DNA of 11,118 bases from Desulfovibrio sp. (GCA_031275955.1 JAISNZ010000070.1:1-11118); one strand, 5' to 3'. Shown: positions 1 to 6,168, counted from the stretch's first letter. A program made the numbers and translations. Notes: generated by a model from the letters alone, not told the origin.

Positions 1-1
1 C

Positions 2-46
2 GCCACCGCCCTGGCAGGAGAAATCGCCCACCCCGGAAAAATATAG
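2..46 (+). CDS. leuC: 3-isopropylmalate dehydratase large subunit, C-terminal end (partial)
   Basis: Only the last 14 codons are present. They read ATALAGEIAHPGKI and then TAG at 44-46. LeuC proteins typically end with an alanine-rich segment followed by a short (A/T)AL-x-G-x-I-x-D/H-P tail, and leuD follows directly, so the assignment rests on both the tail and the gene order. LeuC is the iron-sulfur subunit that isomerises 2-isopropylmalate to 3-isopropylmalate together with LeuD. The 5' part lies outside the window, so catalytic cysteines cannot be checked. Confidence 0.8.
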   Translation, partial: ATALAGEIAHPGKI

Positions 47-65
47 AAAAGATGGATTTTTCTGA

Positions 66-80
66 AGGGGCGCCGCCCCT
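66..80 (+). other. Small hairpin in the leuC-leuD gap
   Basis: AGGGGC (66-71) and GCCCCT (75-80) form a perfect 6-bp stem with a 3-base loop. No T run follows, so it is not a canonical terminator. The leuC-leuD gap is about 100 bp, longer than usual for these coupled subunits. The hairpin could adjust relative subunit expression or mRNA decay (inference). Confidence 0.4.
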
Positions 81-132
81 GCGCCCTCGTTAAGGAATAC
101 AAAATGCAGAGCCATCCGCAAAAGAAAGGCCC

Positions 133-140
133 GAGAGGAG
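133..140 (+). promoter_or_regulatory. Ribosome binding site that sets the leuD start
   Basis: GAGAGGAG lies 8 bases before the ATG at 149. A competing in-frame ATG at 104 has its own weaker AAGGA (92-96), but would add a charged 15-residue leader not usual for LeuD. The ATG at 149 gives the family-typical beginning. Confidence 0.7.
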
Positions 141-148
141 AAAACCCC

Positions 149-673
149 ATGACCCGCGCGGGAAAGGCCCTTTGCCTGGGCGATCACATCGATACGGACG
201 CCATTATCCCGGCGCGCTTCCTGGTCACCTCCGACCCGGCGGAACTGGGGACTCACTGCATGGAGGGCCTGGACCCCCTCTGGATCGCCAAGGTCGTACC
301 CGGCAAAAGCCTCCTGGTGGCCGGACGCAACTTCGGTTGCGGCTCCTCGCGGGAACACGCCCCGCTGGCCATTCTGGGGGCGGGCATGAGCGTGGTCATC
401 GCCCACAGTTTCGCCCGCATCTTCTACCGCAACGCCTTCAACATGGGCCTCCTGCCCCTGGAAGTGGGCGACGGCTTCACAGCCTTCGCCGAGGGCGACG
501 AGCTGGAGGTGGACATGACTTCCGGCCGCATCATCAACAAAACCAGCGGAGGCGCCATCCCCTTCCCCCCCCTGCCGGAAACCATGCGGGCCATTCTGGA
601 GGCCGGCGGCCTGGCCCCCTTTGTCAAAAAACGCCTGGAACATCCCGCCGCCAGGCTGCAAGCTCAAGCCTGA
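149..673 (+). CDS. leuD: 3-isopropylmalate dehydratase small subunit
   Basis: LeuD forms the swivel domain of isopropylmalate isomerase with LeuC, converting 2- to 3-isopropylmalate in cytoplasmic leucine synthesis. The protein is 174 residues from the chosen start, the short form usual in deltaproteobacteria and archaea rather than the roughly 200-residue enterobacterial form. Family motifs are clear: GDHIDTDAIIPARFL near the N terminus, then GRNFGCGSSREHAP with the substrate-binding loop, then SFARIFYRNAFNMGLLPLEV. The start at 149 is preferred because of the RBS at 133-140 and alignment with the family. An upstream ATG at 104 is in frame and cannot be excluded. It sits between leuC and leuB, 19 bp before the latter, so one leuCDB transcript is likely. 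No key motif is missing. Confidence 0.95.
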   Translation: MTRAGKALCLGDHIDTDAIIPARFLVTSDPAELGTHCMEGLDPLWIAKVVPGKSLLVAGRNFGCGSSREHAPLAILGAGMSVVIAHSFARIFYRNAFNMGLLPLEVGDGFTAFAEGDELEVDMTSGRIINKTSGGAIPFPPLPETMRAILEAGGLAPFVKKRLEHPAARLQAQA

Positions 674-692
674 CAGGCCATAAGGACGCGAC

Positions 693-1805
693 ATGGAAAA
701 AAAAATTGTGGTCTTGCCGGGAGACGGCATCGGGCCGGAGGTGACGGCTGAGGCAATCAAGGTTCTGCGGGCGGTGGAAAAAAGCTTCGGCTGCGTCTTC
801 GCCCTGCAGGAGGCGCTTATCGGCGGGGCGGCCTATGAGGCCGCGGGAGACCCCCTGCCCCCGGAAACTCTGGCGGCCTGCCGCTCGGCGGACGCCGTCC
901 TCATGGGTGCCGTGGGCGACCCCCGCCAGGCGGCGGCGCCTGTGGACAAGCGGCCGGAGGCTGGTCTGTTGCGCATCCGCAAGGAACTGGGGTTATACGC
1001 CAATCTGCGCCCGGCCACGGTCTTTCCGGATCTGATCTCCCTTTCCTGCCTGCGCCCGGAAAGGCTCGGGAACGGCCTGGATCTCCTGGTGGTGCGCGAG
1101 CTGACCGGCGGCCTCTACTTTGGAGAGCCCGCCGGCGAGGATCGGCGGGACGGCGTGCGCCGCGCCTTCAATACCATGCTCTACACGGAGGAGGAAATCC
1201 GCCGCATCGCCAGGGTGGGGTTTGCCGCGGCCCGGAAGCGGAAGGCGCGGCTCTGCTCCGTGGACAAGGCCAACGTCCTGGCCGTGAGCCGGCTCTGGCG
1301 CGAGGTGGTGGAGGAGACGCGCGGGGAGTTCCCCGATGTGGAACTGTCCCACATGTATGTGGACAACTGCGCCATGCAGCTTGTCCTCAGGCCGGAGCAG
1401 TTTGACGTGCTGCTGACGGAAAACCTCTTCGGAGACATTCTCTCGGACGAGACCGCGGCCATTGCCGGGTCTCTGGGCCTTCTGCCCTCCGCCTCCCTGA
1501 GCGGCCCACAGGGCGGGGCCGGCCTGTACGAGCCCGTTCACGGCTCCGCCCCGGACATCGCCGGGCAAGACAGGGCCAATCCCCTGGCCAGCATCCTCTC
1601 CCTGGCGATGATGCTGGACATGTCCTGCGGGCTTCCCGAAGCGGCCGCGGCCGTGGAGACGGCCGTGCGCCGGACGCTGCGGGAAGGATACCGCACCGAA
1701 GACATCGCGGCCGGCCTGCCCGGGACAAGGCTGGTGGGCTGCCGGGAAATGGGAGATCTGGTGGCCGGGCGGATCGCCCGCGCGGCCTCGGAAACAAGCC
1801 GATAG
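693..1805 (+). CDS. leuB: 3-isopropylmalate dehydrogenase
   Basis: LeuB oxidises and decarboxylates 3-isopropylmalate to 2-oxoisocaproate with NAD+, the third step of the leucine branch. It is full length at 370 residues. Visible family signatures are the N-terminal LPGDGIGPEV, the arginine segments LLRIRKEL and NLRP, VVRELTGGLYFGE (Arg135, Tyr142), the DKANVL lysine (Lys192), MYVDNCAMQL (Asp224) and the dehydrogenase signature NLFGDILSDETAAIAGSLG with metal-binding Asp248 and Asp252. The later GAGLYEPVHGSAPDIAG matches the NAD-binding loop that distinguishes LeuB. AAGGAC (681-686) lies 6 bases before the ATG. The stop is only 3 bp from the convergent stop of the TRAP operon, leaving no room for a dedicated terminator. 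Isocitrate and tartrate dehydrogenases are relatives, but context and motifs favour LeuB. Confidence 0.96.
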   Translation: MEKKIVVLPGDGIGPEVTAEAIKVLRAVEKSFGCVFALQEALIGGAAYEAAGDPLPPETLAACRSADAVLMGAVGDPRQAAAPVDKRPEAGLLRIRKELGLYANLRPATVFPDLISLSCLRPERLGNGLDLLVVRELTGGLYFGEPAGEDRRDGVRRAFNTMLYTEEEIRRIARVGFAAARKRKARLCSVDKANVLAVSRLWREVVEETRGEFPDVELSHMYVDNCAMQLVLRPEQFDVLLTENLFGDILSDETAAIAGSLGLLPSASLSGPQGGAGLYEPVHGSAPDIAGQDRANPLASILSLAMMLDMSCGLPEAAAAVETAVRRTLREGYRTEDIAAGLPGTRLVGCREMGDLVAGRIARAASETSR

Positions 1806-1808
1806 TCT

Positions 1809-3089
1809 TTACATCAACCAGCGCAGGGGAACAAGCGACATTTTCGGGAAATAGACCAGGACGAAAAGCAGGAAGATTTCCACCAGAATGAAGGGCAGCA
1901 TCTTCCGGACGAGATCCATCAGGCGGATGTTGCCGATGCCGCAGACCACGTAGAGCACGGTCCCCACCGGCGGCGTGATGACCCCTATGCCCAGGTTCAG
2001 GATGAAAATCAGGCCGAAGTGGTAAGGGTTGATCCCCGCCTGCTCGATCAGGGGGTAAAAGACGGGGGCGAAAATGAGCACGTTGGGGGTCAGATCCATG
2101 ACCATGCCCGCGACGAACAGAAAGAGCATGATCACGGTCAGCAGGAGGTTCGGCGAGTCGATAAGCCCGGAGAAGAGGACGCCCATGTACTTGGGGATCT
2201 GGGCCAGGGTGATGAAATAGCCCACCGCGGTGGCGGCGGCCACAATCAGCATGACCACGGCCGTGGTGCGCGCGGCGGACGCGCTCACGCGCAGCAGCTC
2301 GCGCGGGGAAAGCTCCCGGTAATAGCACATGCAGACCACAATGGCGAAAATCGCCGCGAAGGCGCCGCCTTCCGTCGGCGTGAACACGCCGAAGCGGATG
2401 CCCCCGAGGAGCATCACGGGCAGCATGAAGGCGGGGCTCGCGTCCTTGAGGATGCTGACGGTCTGTTCCCGGGTGAAGGTCAGAACTTCCGTATAGCCGT
2501 CCCTGCGCACGACGAACCACCAGACCGCCAGCAGCCCCGCGCCGAGCATAAGGCCGGGAAAGAGGCCGATCATGAACAGCCGCGTCACGGACAGGCCGAC
2601 GGTGGCCCCGAGGATGATGAAATTCGTGCTCGGGGGAATGATGGGGCCGAGAATGGCGCCGGAGGCGATGATCCCGCCCGCGCGGCCCGGGTTGTAGCCG
2701 GCCTCCTTCATCATGGGCAGGAGCAGCCCGCCGAGGGCCGCGGCCTCTCCCACGGAGCTGCCCATGAGGCCGGCGAAAATGATGCTGGCCACAATGGCCG
2801 CGTAGCCCAGGCCGCCCTTGACGCGCCCGATAATCAGCTGGGCAAGCTGCACCACCCGCTTGGACAGGCCGCCGGCGGCCATGATCTCTCCGGCGAAGAT
2901 AAAGAAGGGAATGGCCATCAGGGGAAAGTTGTCGGCGCCGTCCAGCATGCTGTTGGGGATGGTCATGAGGTCCCACTGGCCCGCCGCCAGCATGAGCGCC
3001 ATGGCGCAGAGCACAAGCACCATGGAAATGGGCACGCCCAGGGCCAGAAAGAGAAACAGGCTGCCGAAAAAATAGAGGAGATTTTCCAT
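1809..3089 (-). CDS. dctM: TRAP transporter large membrane subunit (DctM family)
   Basis: This is the large inner-membrane subunit of a tripartite ATP-independent periplasmic transporter, which uses an ion gradient to import a ligand delivered by the binding protein. At 426 residues it has the usual DctM length. It is almost entirely hydrophobic segments, consistent with about 12 helices. Family motifs include FFIFAGEIMAAGGLSKR (about 62-78), GLMGSSVGEAAALGG (about 107-121) and GPIIPPST (148-155), plus a second-half counterpart ending near LNLGIGVITPPVG. The ATG is 6 bp after the dctQ stop and its AGAGGGG ribosome site lies within the end of dctQ, so translation is probably coupled. It is the last gene of the dctP-dctQ-dctM operon. 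The symbol denotes the family; the substrate cannot be read from this subunit. Confidence 0.93.
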   Translation of the reverse strand: MENLLYFFGSLFLFLALGVPISMVLVLCAMALMLAAGQWDLMTIPNSMLDGADNFPLMAIPFFIFAGEIMAAGGLSKRVVQLAQLIIGRVKGGLGYAAIVASIIFAGLMGSSVGEAAALGGLLLPMMKEAGYNPGRAGGIIASGAILGPIIPPSTNFIILGATVGLSVTRLFMIGLFPGLMLGAGLLAVWWFVVRRDGYTEVLTFTREQTVSILKDASPAFMLPVMLLGGIRFGVFTPTEGGAFAAIFAIVVCMCYYRELSPRELLRVSASAARTTAVVMLIVAAATAVGYFITLAQIPKYMGVLFSGLIDSPNLLLTVIMLFLFVAGMVMDLTPNVLIFAPVFYPLIEQAGINPYHFGLIFILNLGIGVITPPVGTVLYVVCGIGNIRLMDLVRKMLPFILVEIFLLFVLVYFPKMSLVPLRWLM

Positions 3090-3095
3090 GTCGGC

Positions 3096-3644
3096 CTACC
3101 CCTCTTCCCGGGTGAAGGCGCTGGCCGGTTTTTTCAGCAGACGGAAAAAATCCCTGCCGCGGATGACCAGGGCGGCCGCGGCCATGAGGGGCAGCGTGCC
3201 GTTGATCAGGCCGAGGTTGACGCCGGTGGCCACGGAATAGGTGTCCATGGTCTGCTCCACAAGGATGATCCCGCCGAGCAGCAGGAAGGCGAGGGCGCCG
3301 AGGGTCAGCAGGGAAGCCGCGAGATCCACGCTCTTGCGCGTGGCCCCGCTCAGCAGCCGCACAAAGAGATCCACGGCGATGTGCTTGTTGCGGTAAAAGG
3401 CTTCAATGGCGCCGAAAAAGGTGATGTAGACAAAGAGAAAGCGGGCCCATTCCTCGCTGGGGGCGAAACTGGAGCCAAAGGCATAGCGCAGAAAGGCGTT
3501 GCAGAAGACCAGGCCGATCATGCCCAGGAAAATGGCGGCGCAGAAAATCTGAAAGGCGAACTCGCCCGGAGTGTCTTTTTTTTCCGCGGGACGGGCCTCT
3601 GCCGGGGAATCTCGCCCGGACCCGGGCGCGTGTTCGCAGCTCAT
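3096..3644 (-). CDS. dctQ: TRAP transporter small membrane subunit (DctQ family)
   Basis: DctQ is the four-helix small membrane subunit that packs against DctM. The predicted protein is 182 residues. A charged, proline-rich N-terminal stretch of about 25 residues is followed by four hydrophobic segments. The family pattern is visible in the middle: a helix ending NAFLRYAFG, then EEWARFLFVYITFFGA and HIAVDLFVRLL. I chose the ATG at 3644 because a strong GAGAGG lies 5 bases before it; an in-frame ATG at 3674 would add ten residues but lacks a good ribosome site. It lies about 240 bp after dctP, an unusually large and highly structured gap, and only 6 bp before dctM. That suggests dctQ and dctM are translated together and separately tuned from dctP. 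Confidence 0.9.
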   Translation of the reverse strand: MSCEHAPGSGRDSPAEARPAEKKDTPGEFAFQIFCAAIFLGMIGLVFCNAFLRYAFGSSFAPSEEWARFLFVYITFFGAIEAFYRNKHIAVDLFVRLLSGATRKSVDLAASLLTLGALAFLLLGGIILVEQTMDTYSVATGVNLGLINGTLPLMAAAALVIRGRDFFRLLKKPASAFTREEG

Positions 3645-3649
3645 GGATA

Positions 3650-3660
3650 CCTCTCTCCCT
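3650..3660 (-). promoter_or_regulatory. Ribosome binding site that sets the dctQ start
   Basis: On the minus strand AGGGAGAGAGG ends 5 bases before the ATG at 3644. No comparable site precedes the alternative ATG at 3674, so the shorter DctQ is preferred. Confidence 0.65.
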
Positions 3661-3690
3661 TCTTTCTTCAGCATGTCCGGGGCCGGGAAT

Positions 3691-3727
3691 CCGGGCCGCC
3701 GATCCGGGAAAGGGACCGGCGGCCCGG
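3691..3727 (-). other. Long perfect hairpin just upstream of dctQ
   Basis: CCGGGCCGCC (3691-3700) and GGCGGCCCGG (3718-3727) are exact 10-bp inverted copies. The stem extends inward with one more pair, an A/C mismatch and three further pairs, leaving a 7-base loop (3706-3712). It lies about 50 bases before the dctQ start in the dctPQM transcript. No T run follows, so it is more likely an RNA processing or stability element than a terminator (inference). Confidence 0.6.
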
Positions 3728-3739
3728 CAGGAGGCGCGC

Positions 3740-3764
3740 GGGGGAAAAGGATCGCGCTTCCCCC
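3740..3764 (-). other. GGGGGAA/TTCCCCC inverted repeat in the dctP-dctQ spacer
   Basis: A perfect 7-bp inverted repeat (3740-3746 with 3758-3764) encloses an 11-base loop containing the shared core GGATCGCGC. It lies in the first copy of the 38-bp-spaced direct repeat and may form a stem in the dctPQM transcript. Confidence 0.45.
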
Positions 3765-3805
3765 TTCACGCGGCGCGCGCGGAGAAGGATCGCGCTTCCC
3801 CTTCA
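3747..3805. repeat. Two-copy direct repeat in the dctP-dctQ spacer
   Basis: AAGGATCGCGCTTCCCC followed by TTCA occurs at 3747-3768 and again at 3785-3805, a period of 38 bp. The second copy lacks one C. The intervening sequence is almost pure G and C. The shared core GGATCGCGC also appears inverted at 3829-3837, so either copy could pair with it. Confidence 0.7.
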
Positions 3806-3837
3806 GAAAGACGGGGGAAGGGCCTCCCGCGCGATCC
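3787..3837 (-). other. Compound stem between dctP and dctQ
   Basis: GGATCGCG (3787-3794) pairs with CGCGATCC (3830-3837), and directly inside it CTTCCCC (3795-3801) pairs with GGGGAAG (3814-3820). A 9-base bulge (3821-3829) lies on one side and the loop is 3802-3813. In the dctPQM message it would fold about 50 bases after the dctP stop. A stable structure here could protect the dctP part of the message from 3' exonucleases and give more binding protein than membrane subunits. That role is inferred, not shown. Confidence 0.5.
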
Positions 3838-3851
3838 GCCCCCAGGGGCGG
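3836..3851 (-). other. Short hairpin after dctP
   Basis: CCGCCC (3836-3841) and GGGCGG (3846-3851) form a 6-bp stem with a 4-base loop, about 34 bases after the dctP stop. It competes at 3836-3837 with the outer end of the compound stem. No T run follows. Confidence 0.4.
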
Positions 3852-3884
3852 AAGGGGGGAAGGGCCATTCCCCGCCGGGGGAGG

Positions 3885-4877
3885 TTATTTGTAGGACGCG
3901 GCGCTCTCCAGGATCTCCTTGGCGTTGGGCACGGTGTCGTAAAAGAGCTTCCAGCTCCTCTGCCCCGCCGCCACCATGGCGGCCCGGAATTCGGGAGACG
4001 GCTCGGAAACGACGCCCCCGCCCTCGGCAATGGTCTTGATCGCTTTGGCCTCCAGATCGCCCATGAGATCCCAGACATAATCGGCCGATTCCTTCGCCGC
4101 CTGGTTGAACCACTGTTTGTCCTGATCGGGCAGCTTCTGATAGAACTCCTCGTTGATGTACAGGGAGTGGATAACCAGGATATGGCCGCTCAGGGTGATG
4201 TTGGGCGTAATCTCATACATCTTGAGGGCCACGATATCGGCAAAGGGGCTGTCGCCGCCGTCGATCACGCCCTGATCCAGAGCGGCGGGCACCTCGGCGA
4301 AAGGCATGGGCTGGCCGCTGATGCCGCATTCCGCGGCGAAATTCACATAGAGGGGGATATTGGGGACGCGCATTTTCAGGCCCTTGAGATCAGCCATGCT
4401 CTTGAGGGGCTTTTTGGAGTAAAAATGGCGGAATCCCAGGGGAAAGGCGTTCAGGGTGCGCAGTCCGGAGGCCTCGGGAAATCCCTTGTTGATCAGATCA
4501 AAGGTTTTTCCCTCCATGGCGCGCCGGGCGTGGGCCAGGTTGTCGAAGAGCATGGGGGTTTCCAGCATGGCCATGGCCGGGAACAGGGCGGAGGTCTGCG
4601 TGCCGGTGGCGCACATCTGGATCGTTCCGCGGCGGGTATTGGCGATATAGGCGTTTTCCTTGCCCAGCTGGCTGTTGGGGAAGACCTTGACCTCATATTT
4701 CCCCCCGGACAGCTTGGTCAGGATCTCGCCGAATTTGTACATGCCCAGGGTTTCAGGTTCGCCCTCGGGCTTCATGCCGGCTATGGTGATTTCCACCTTG
4801 TCGGCCGCCGCGGCCAGCGTCGCCATGCCCGCCATCAGGACAAGCAGGAGCAGAAAAAAAGACGAACATCGTTTCAT
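3885..4877 (-). CDS. dctP: TRAP transporter periplasmic substrate-binding protein (DctP family)
   Basis: DctP is the secreted binding protein that delivers a ligand, usually a carboxylate or similar acid, to DctQM. The protein is 330 residues with a clear signal peptide: MKRCSS, a leucine-rich core, and an alanine run ending near residue 25 before DKVEI. Family landmarks follow: FPNSQLGKE (about 66-74), LKGLKMRVPNIPLY with the conserved ligand-carboxylate arginine at 170, then MPFAEVPAALDQGVIDGGDSP. Most family members have an Asn in the last motif (about DGxENP); this one reads DGGDSP, hinting at an atypical ligand. GGAGGAGG lies 6 bases before the ATG. It is the first gene of the operon, separated from dctQ by a structured 240-bp spacer. 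The substrate is not determinable from sequence alone; sugar acids, C4-dicarboxylates and organosulfonates are all possible. Confidence 0.93.
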   Translation of the reverse strand: MKRCSSFFLLLLVLMAGMATLAAAADKVEITIAGMKPEGEPETLGMYKFGEILTKLSGGKYEVKVFPNSQLGKENAYIANTRRGTIQMCATGTQTSALFPAMAMLETPMLFDNLAHARRAMEGKTFDLINKGFPEASGLRTLNAFPLGFRHFYSKKPLKSMADLKGLKMRVPNIPLYVNFAAECGISGQPMPFAEVPAALDQGVIDGGDSPFADIVALKMYEITPNITLSGHILVIHSLYINEEFYQKLPDQDKQWFNQAAKESADYVWDLMGDLEAKAIKTIAEGGGVVSEPSPEFRAAMVAAGQRSWKLFYDTVPNAKEILESAASYK

Positions 4878-4903
4878 GGAAAGCCTCCTCCGCTAAGGGG
4901 TTG

Positions 4904-4952
4904 AAAAAAACAGCCATCAGGGCGGATCGCCCCGGTGGAAAGGGACGCCTGA
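4904..4952 (-). promoter_or_regulatory. Attenuator-like hairpins plus T run in the dctP leader
   Basis: On the minus strand, GGGCG and CGCCC (plus-strand 4920-4932) make a 5-bp stem with a 3-base loop, followed 9 bases later by seven T residues (4904-4910). An alternative longer stem pairs 4946-4952 with 4917-4924 (TCAGGCG with CGCCCTGA, one bulged base) and ends 6 bases before the same T run. The two stems are mutually exclusive. This suggests conditional termination just before dctP, but spacing to the T run is longer than in a canonical terminator. Confidence 0.3.
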
Positions 4953-5023
4953 AAACACGGGGGGCAACCGCGGGCAAGGCGCGCGAAACTCCCCGCTCCG
5001 CGCGTTCCGGCGGGGTATTTCAG

Positions 5024-5052
5024 CCTTACCAAGGGCGTGCCGCCAACGTCAA
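5024..5052 (-). promoter_or_regulatory. Weak candidate promoter for dctPQM
   Basis: TTGACG (5047-5052, minus strand) matches five of six bases of the sigma-70 -35 box. The -10 position at 17-bp spacing is GTAAGG, a poor match, so the promoter would need an activator or may be elsewhere. It would give a leader of about 140 bases containing the attenuator-like structure. Confidence 0.25.
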
Positions 5053-5079
5053 GAGAGCATTTCCGGTCCGCGCCGCCCC

Positions 5080-5109
5080 TTGTCATTTCACCCTCCCCTG
5101 GGGTAGGAA
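5080..5109 (+). promoter_or_regulatory. Candidate promoter for the secreted-protein gene
   Basis: TTGTCA (5080-5085) and TAGGAA (5104-5109) lie 18 bp apart, about 75 bases before the ATG at 5187. The -35 is a good match and the -10 moderate. No other better pair is evident on this strand. Confidence 0.3.
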
Positions 5110-5186
5110 AGGCCTGAGGACGTGGGGAGGGCCGGTCCTGTTTTTCCCGGCGCGTTGGTTCCCGAACCCTAACAGCGGAGAATATT

Positions 5187-6098
5187 ATGAAAAAGGCGGC
5201 AACAGGGCTAGGAATTTTTCTTCTGCTCGCCGGGGCCTTCGTGCCCTGCGCGACGGCCAAGGGCGACTTCTCCAAACAGCTCCCGGCATACGCCTATACC
5301 CTGAAAGATTCCTTTGAGGTCAAGGGGAGGCAGGGCATCGCCGTGGACGAAAACTTTTATTACGTCAGCGGCAGCAAGGCGATTTACAAGTATGACAAAA
5401 GCGGCAAGCTGATCGCCTCCAACGAGGATCCCTTCGCGGGCTATGCCATTCCCTCCAACCATATCGGCGACATCGACGTCTTCAACGGCGAGCTGTTCAT
5501 CAGCGCGGAATGGTTCATGGACGGCGTGGGCAAGGACATCCAGATTGCCATCCATGACGCCCAAACCCTTGCCTTCAAGCGCTCGTTCAAGTTTGAGCCC
5601 TCCTCCGGGCAGGAAGAGGTTTCGGGCATTTGCGTGGACCGCGACAAGCGCACGGTCTGGATGGTTTCCTGGGTGGGGGAAAACAGCGGCCGCTACATTT
5701 ACGAGTACAGCCTGGACACGGGCGCGTTTTTGCGCAAGGTGCACATCGCCCCCGTGCCCCAGTGGATTCAGGGCATCTACTACTATAACGGCGCGCTCTT
5801 CGTCACGGCCGACGACGGCGAGGCCGATTATGACGAGCCGGATCACCTGTACCGGATCGACGTGACGGACAAGACCTTCGCCCCGGTCACCCTGGAAAAG
5901 ACCTTCACCGAGGTCAAACGCCAGGGGGAGATCGAAGGACTCGCCTTTGACGCCAAGACCGGGGAACTCCTGGTCCATTTCAACCGGGGAGCGCGGATCA
6001 TTCTGGGCATGCCCAAGGGCTTCTACGACGGCTACAGCAAGGAAATCTGCGAGATCTACCGTTTTGCCGTCAAACCACTCAAAGGGAAGAAAAAATAG
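5187..6098 (+). CDS. Secreted protein of unknown function, probable beta-propeller
   Basis: I do not recognise a named family. The 303-residue protein starts with a signal peptide: MKK, a hydrophobic core, then CATA before Lys25, fitting signal peptidase I cleavage after Ala24; Cys21 is not in a good lipobox. The mature part contains about five repeats spaced 44-55 residues, each opening with (Q/S/E)G(I/L) or GDID (residues 49, 94, 146, 195, 250), followed by short beta-like runs such as YYVSGSKAIYKYD, LFISAEW, TVWMVSW, LFVTADD and LLVHFNRG. This is typical of NHL, SMP-30 or SdiA-regulated-type propellers. The C terminus is lysine-rich. GGAG (5177-5180) lies 6 bases before the ATG. The gene stands alone, divergent from dctP, and ends at a strong hairpin. 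A periplasmic binding or lactonase-like role is possible but unproven. Confidence 0.85.
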   Translation: MKKAATGLGIFLLLAGAFVPCATAKGDFSKQLPAYAYTLKDSFEVKGRQGIAVDENFYYVSGSKAIYKYDKSGKLIASNEDPFAGYAIPSNHIGDIDVFNGELFISAEWFMDGVGKDIQIAIHDAQTLAFKRSFKFEPSSGQEEVSGICVDRDKRTVWMVSWVGENSGRYIYEYSLDTGAFLRKVHIAPVPQWIQGIYYYNGALFVTADDGEADYDEPDHLYRIDVTDKTFAPVTLEKTFTEVKRQGEIEGLAFDAKTGELLVHFNRGARIILGMPKGFYDGYSKEICEIYRFAVKPLKGKKK

Positions 6099-6103
6099 CG
6101 CCT

Positions 6104-6128
6104 GGGGCGGCAAAAGCTTTGCCGCCCC
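6104..6128. terminator. Strong hairpin ending the secreted-protein gene, possibly bidirectional
   Basis: An 11-bp perfect stem (6104-6114 with 6118-6128) of GGGGCGGCAAA and its complement, with a 3-base loop, begins 5 bases after the stop at 6098. No T run follows on the plus strand. On the minus strand six T residues (6090-6095) lie 8 bases past the stem, so it may also stop metA transcripts arriving from the other side. Confidence 0.65.
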
Positions 6129-6168
6129 GCGCCGACAGGGATACCGCGCCCTCCTCCGGTCCCTCCCC

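Larger units (their letters stand above)
4878..5186. promoter_or_regulatory. Divergent control region between dctP and the secreted-protein gene
   Basis: This 309-bp region separates two divergent starts and encodes no convincing protein. On the minus strand it holds the dctP ribosome site (4884-4891), a T-run with hairpins (4904-4952), an inverted repeat CCCCGC/GCGGGG (4991-4996 with 5010-5015) and a good -35-like TTGACG (5047-5052). On the plus strand it holds a candidate promoter (5080-5109) and the GGAG ribosome site (5177-5180) of the next gene. A shared regulator could act here, but no convincing operator palindrome is seen. Confidence 0.6.

Noticed and set aside
1387..2976. 529-codon minus-strand frame spanning leuB 3' end and dctM
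   Set aside because: It overlaps two conserved genes in other frames and reads as low-complexity Arg/Gly/His sequence.
2019..4904. 961-codon plus-strand open frame opposite the TRAP operon
   Set aside because: It is antisense to three clearly recognised TRAP genes, is rich in His, Gly, Gln and Glu as GC-rich shadow frames are, and matches no family. Long antisense frames arise from codon bias at high GC.
5024..5044. Sigma-54-like element upstream of dctP
   Set aside because: The minus strand shows CGGCAC and TTGG, but spacing is one base short and the GC of the -12 element is GG. Some dct operons use sigma-54, but the sequence does not fit the consensus.
4901..5317. 138-codon plus-strand frame across the divergent control region
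   Set aside because: It has no ribosome site, is arginine-rich without motifs and runs out of frame into the secreted-protein gene.
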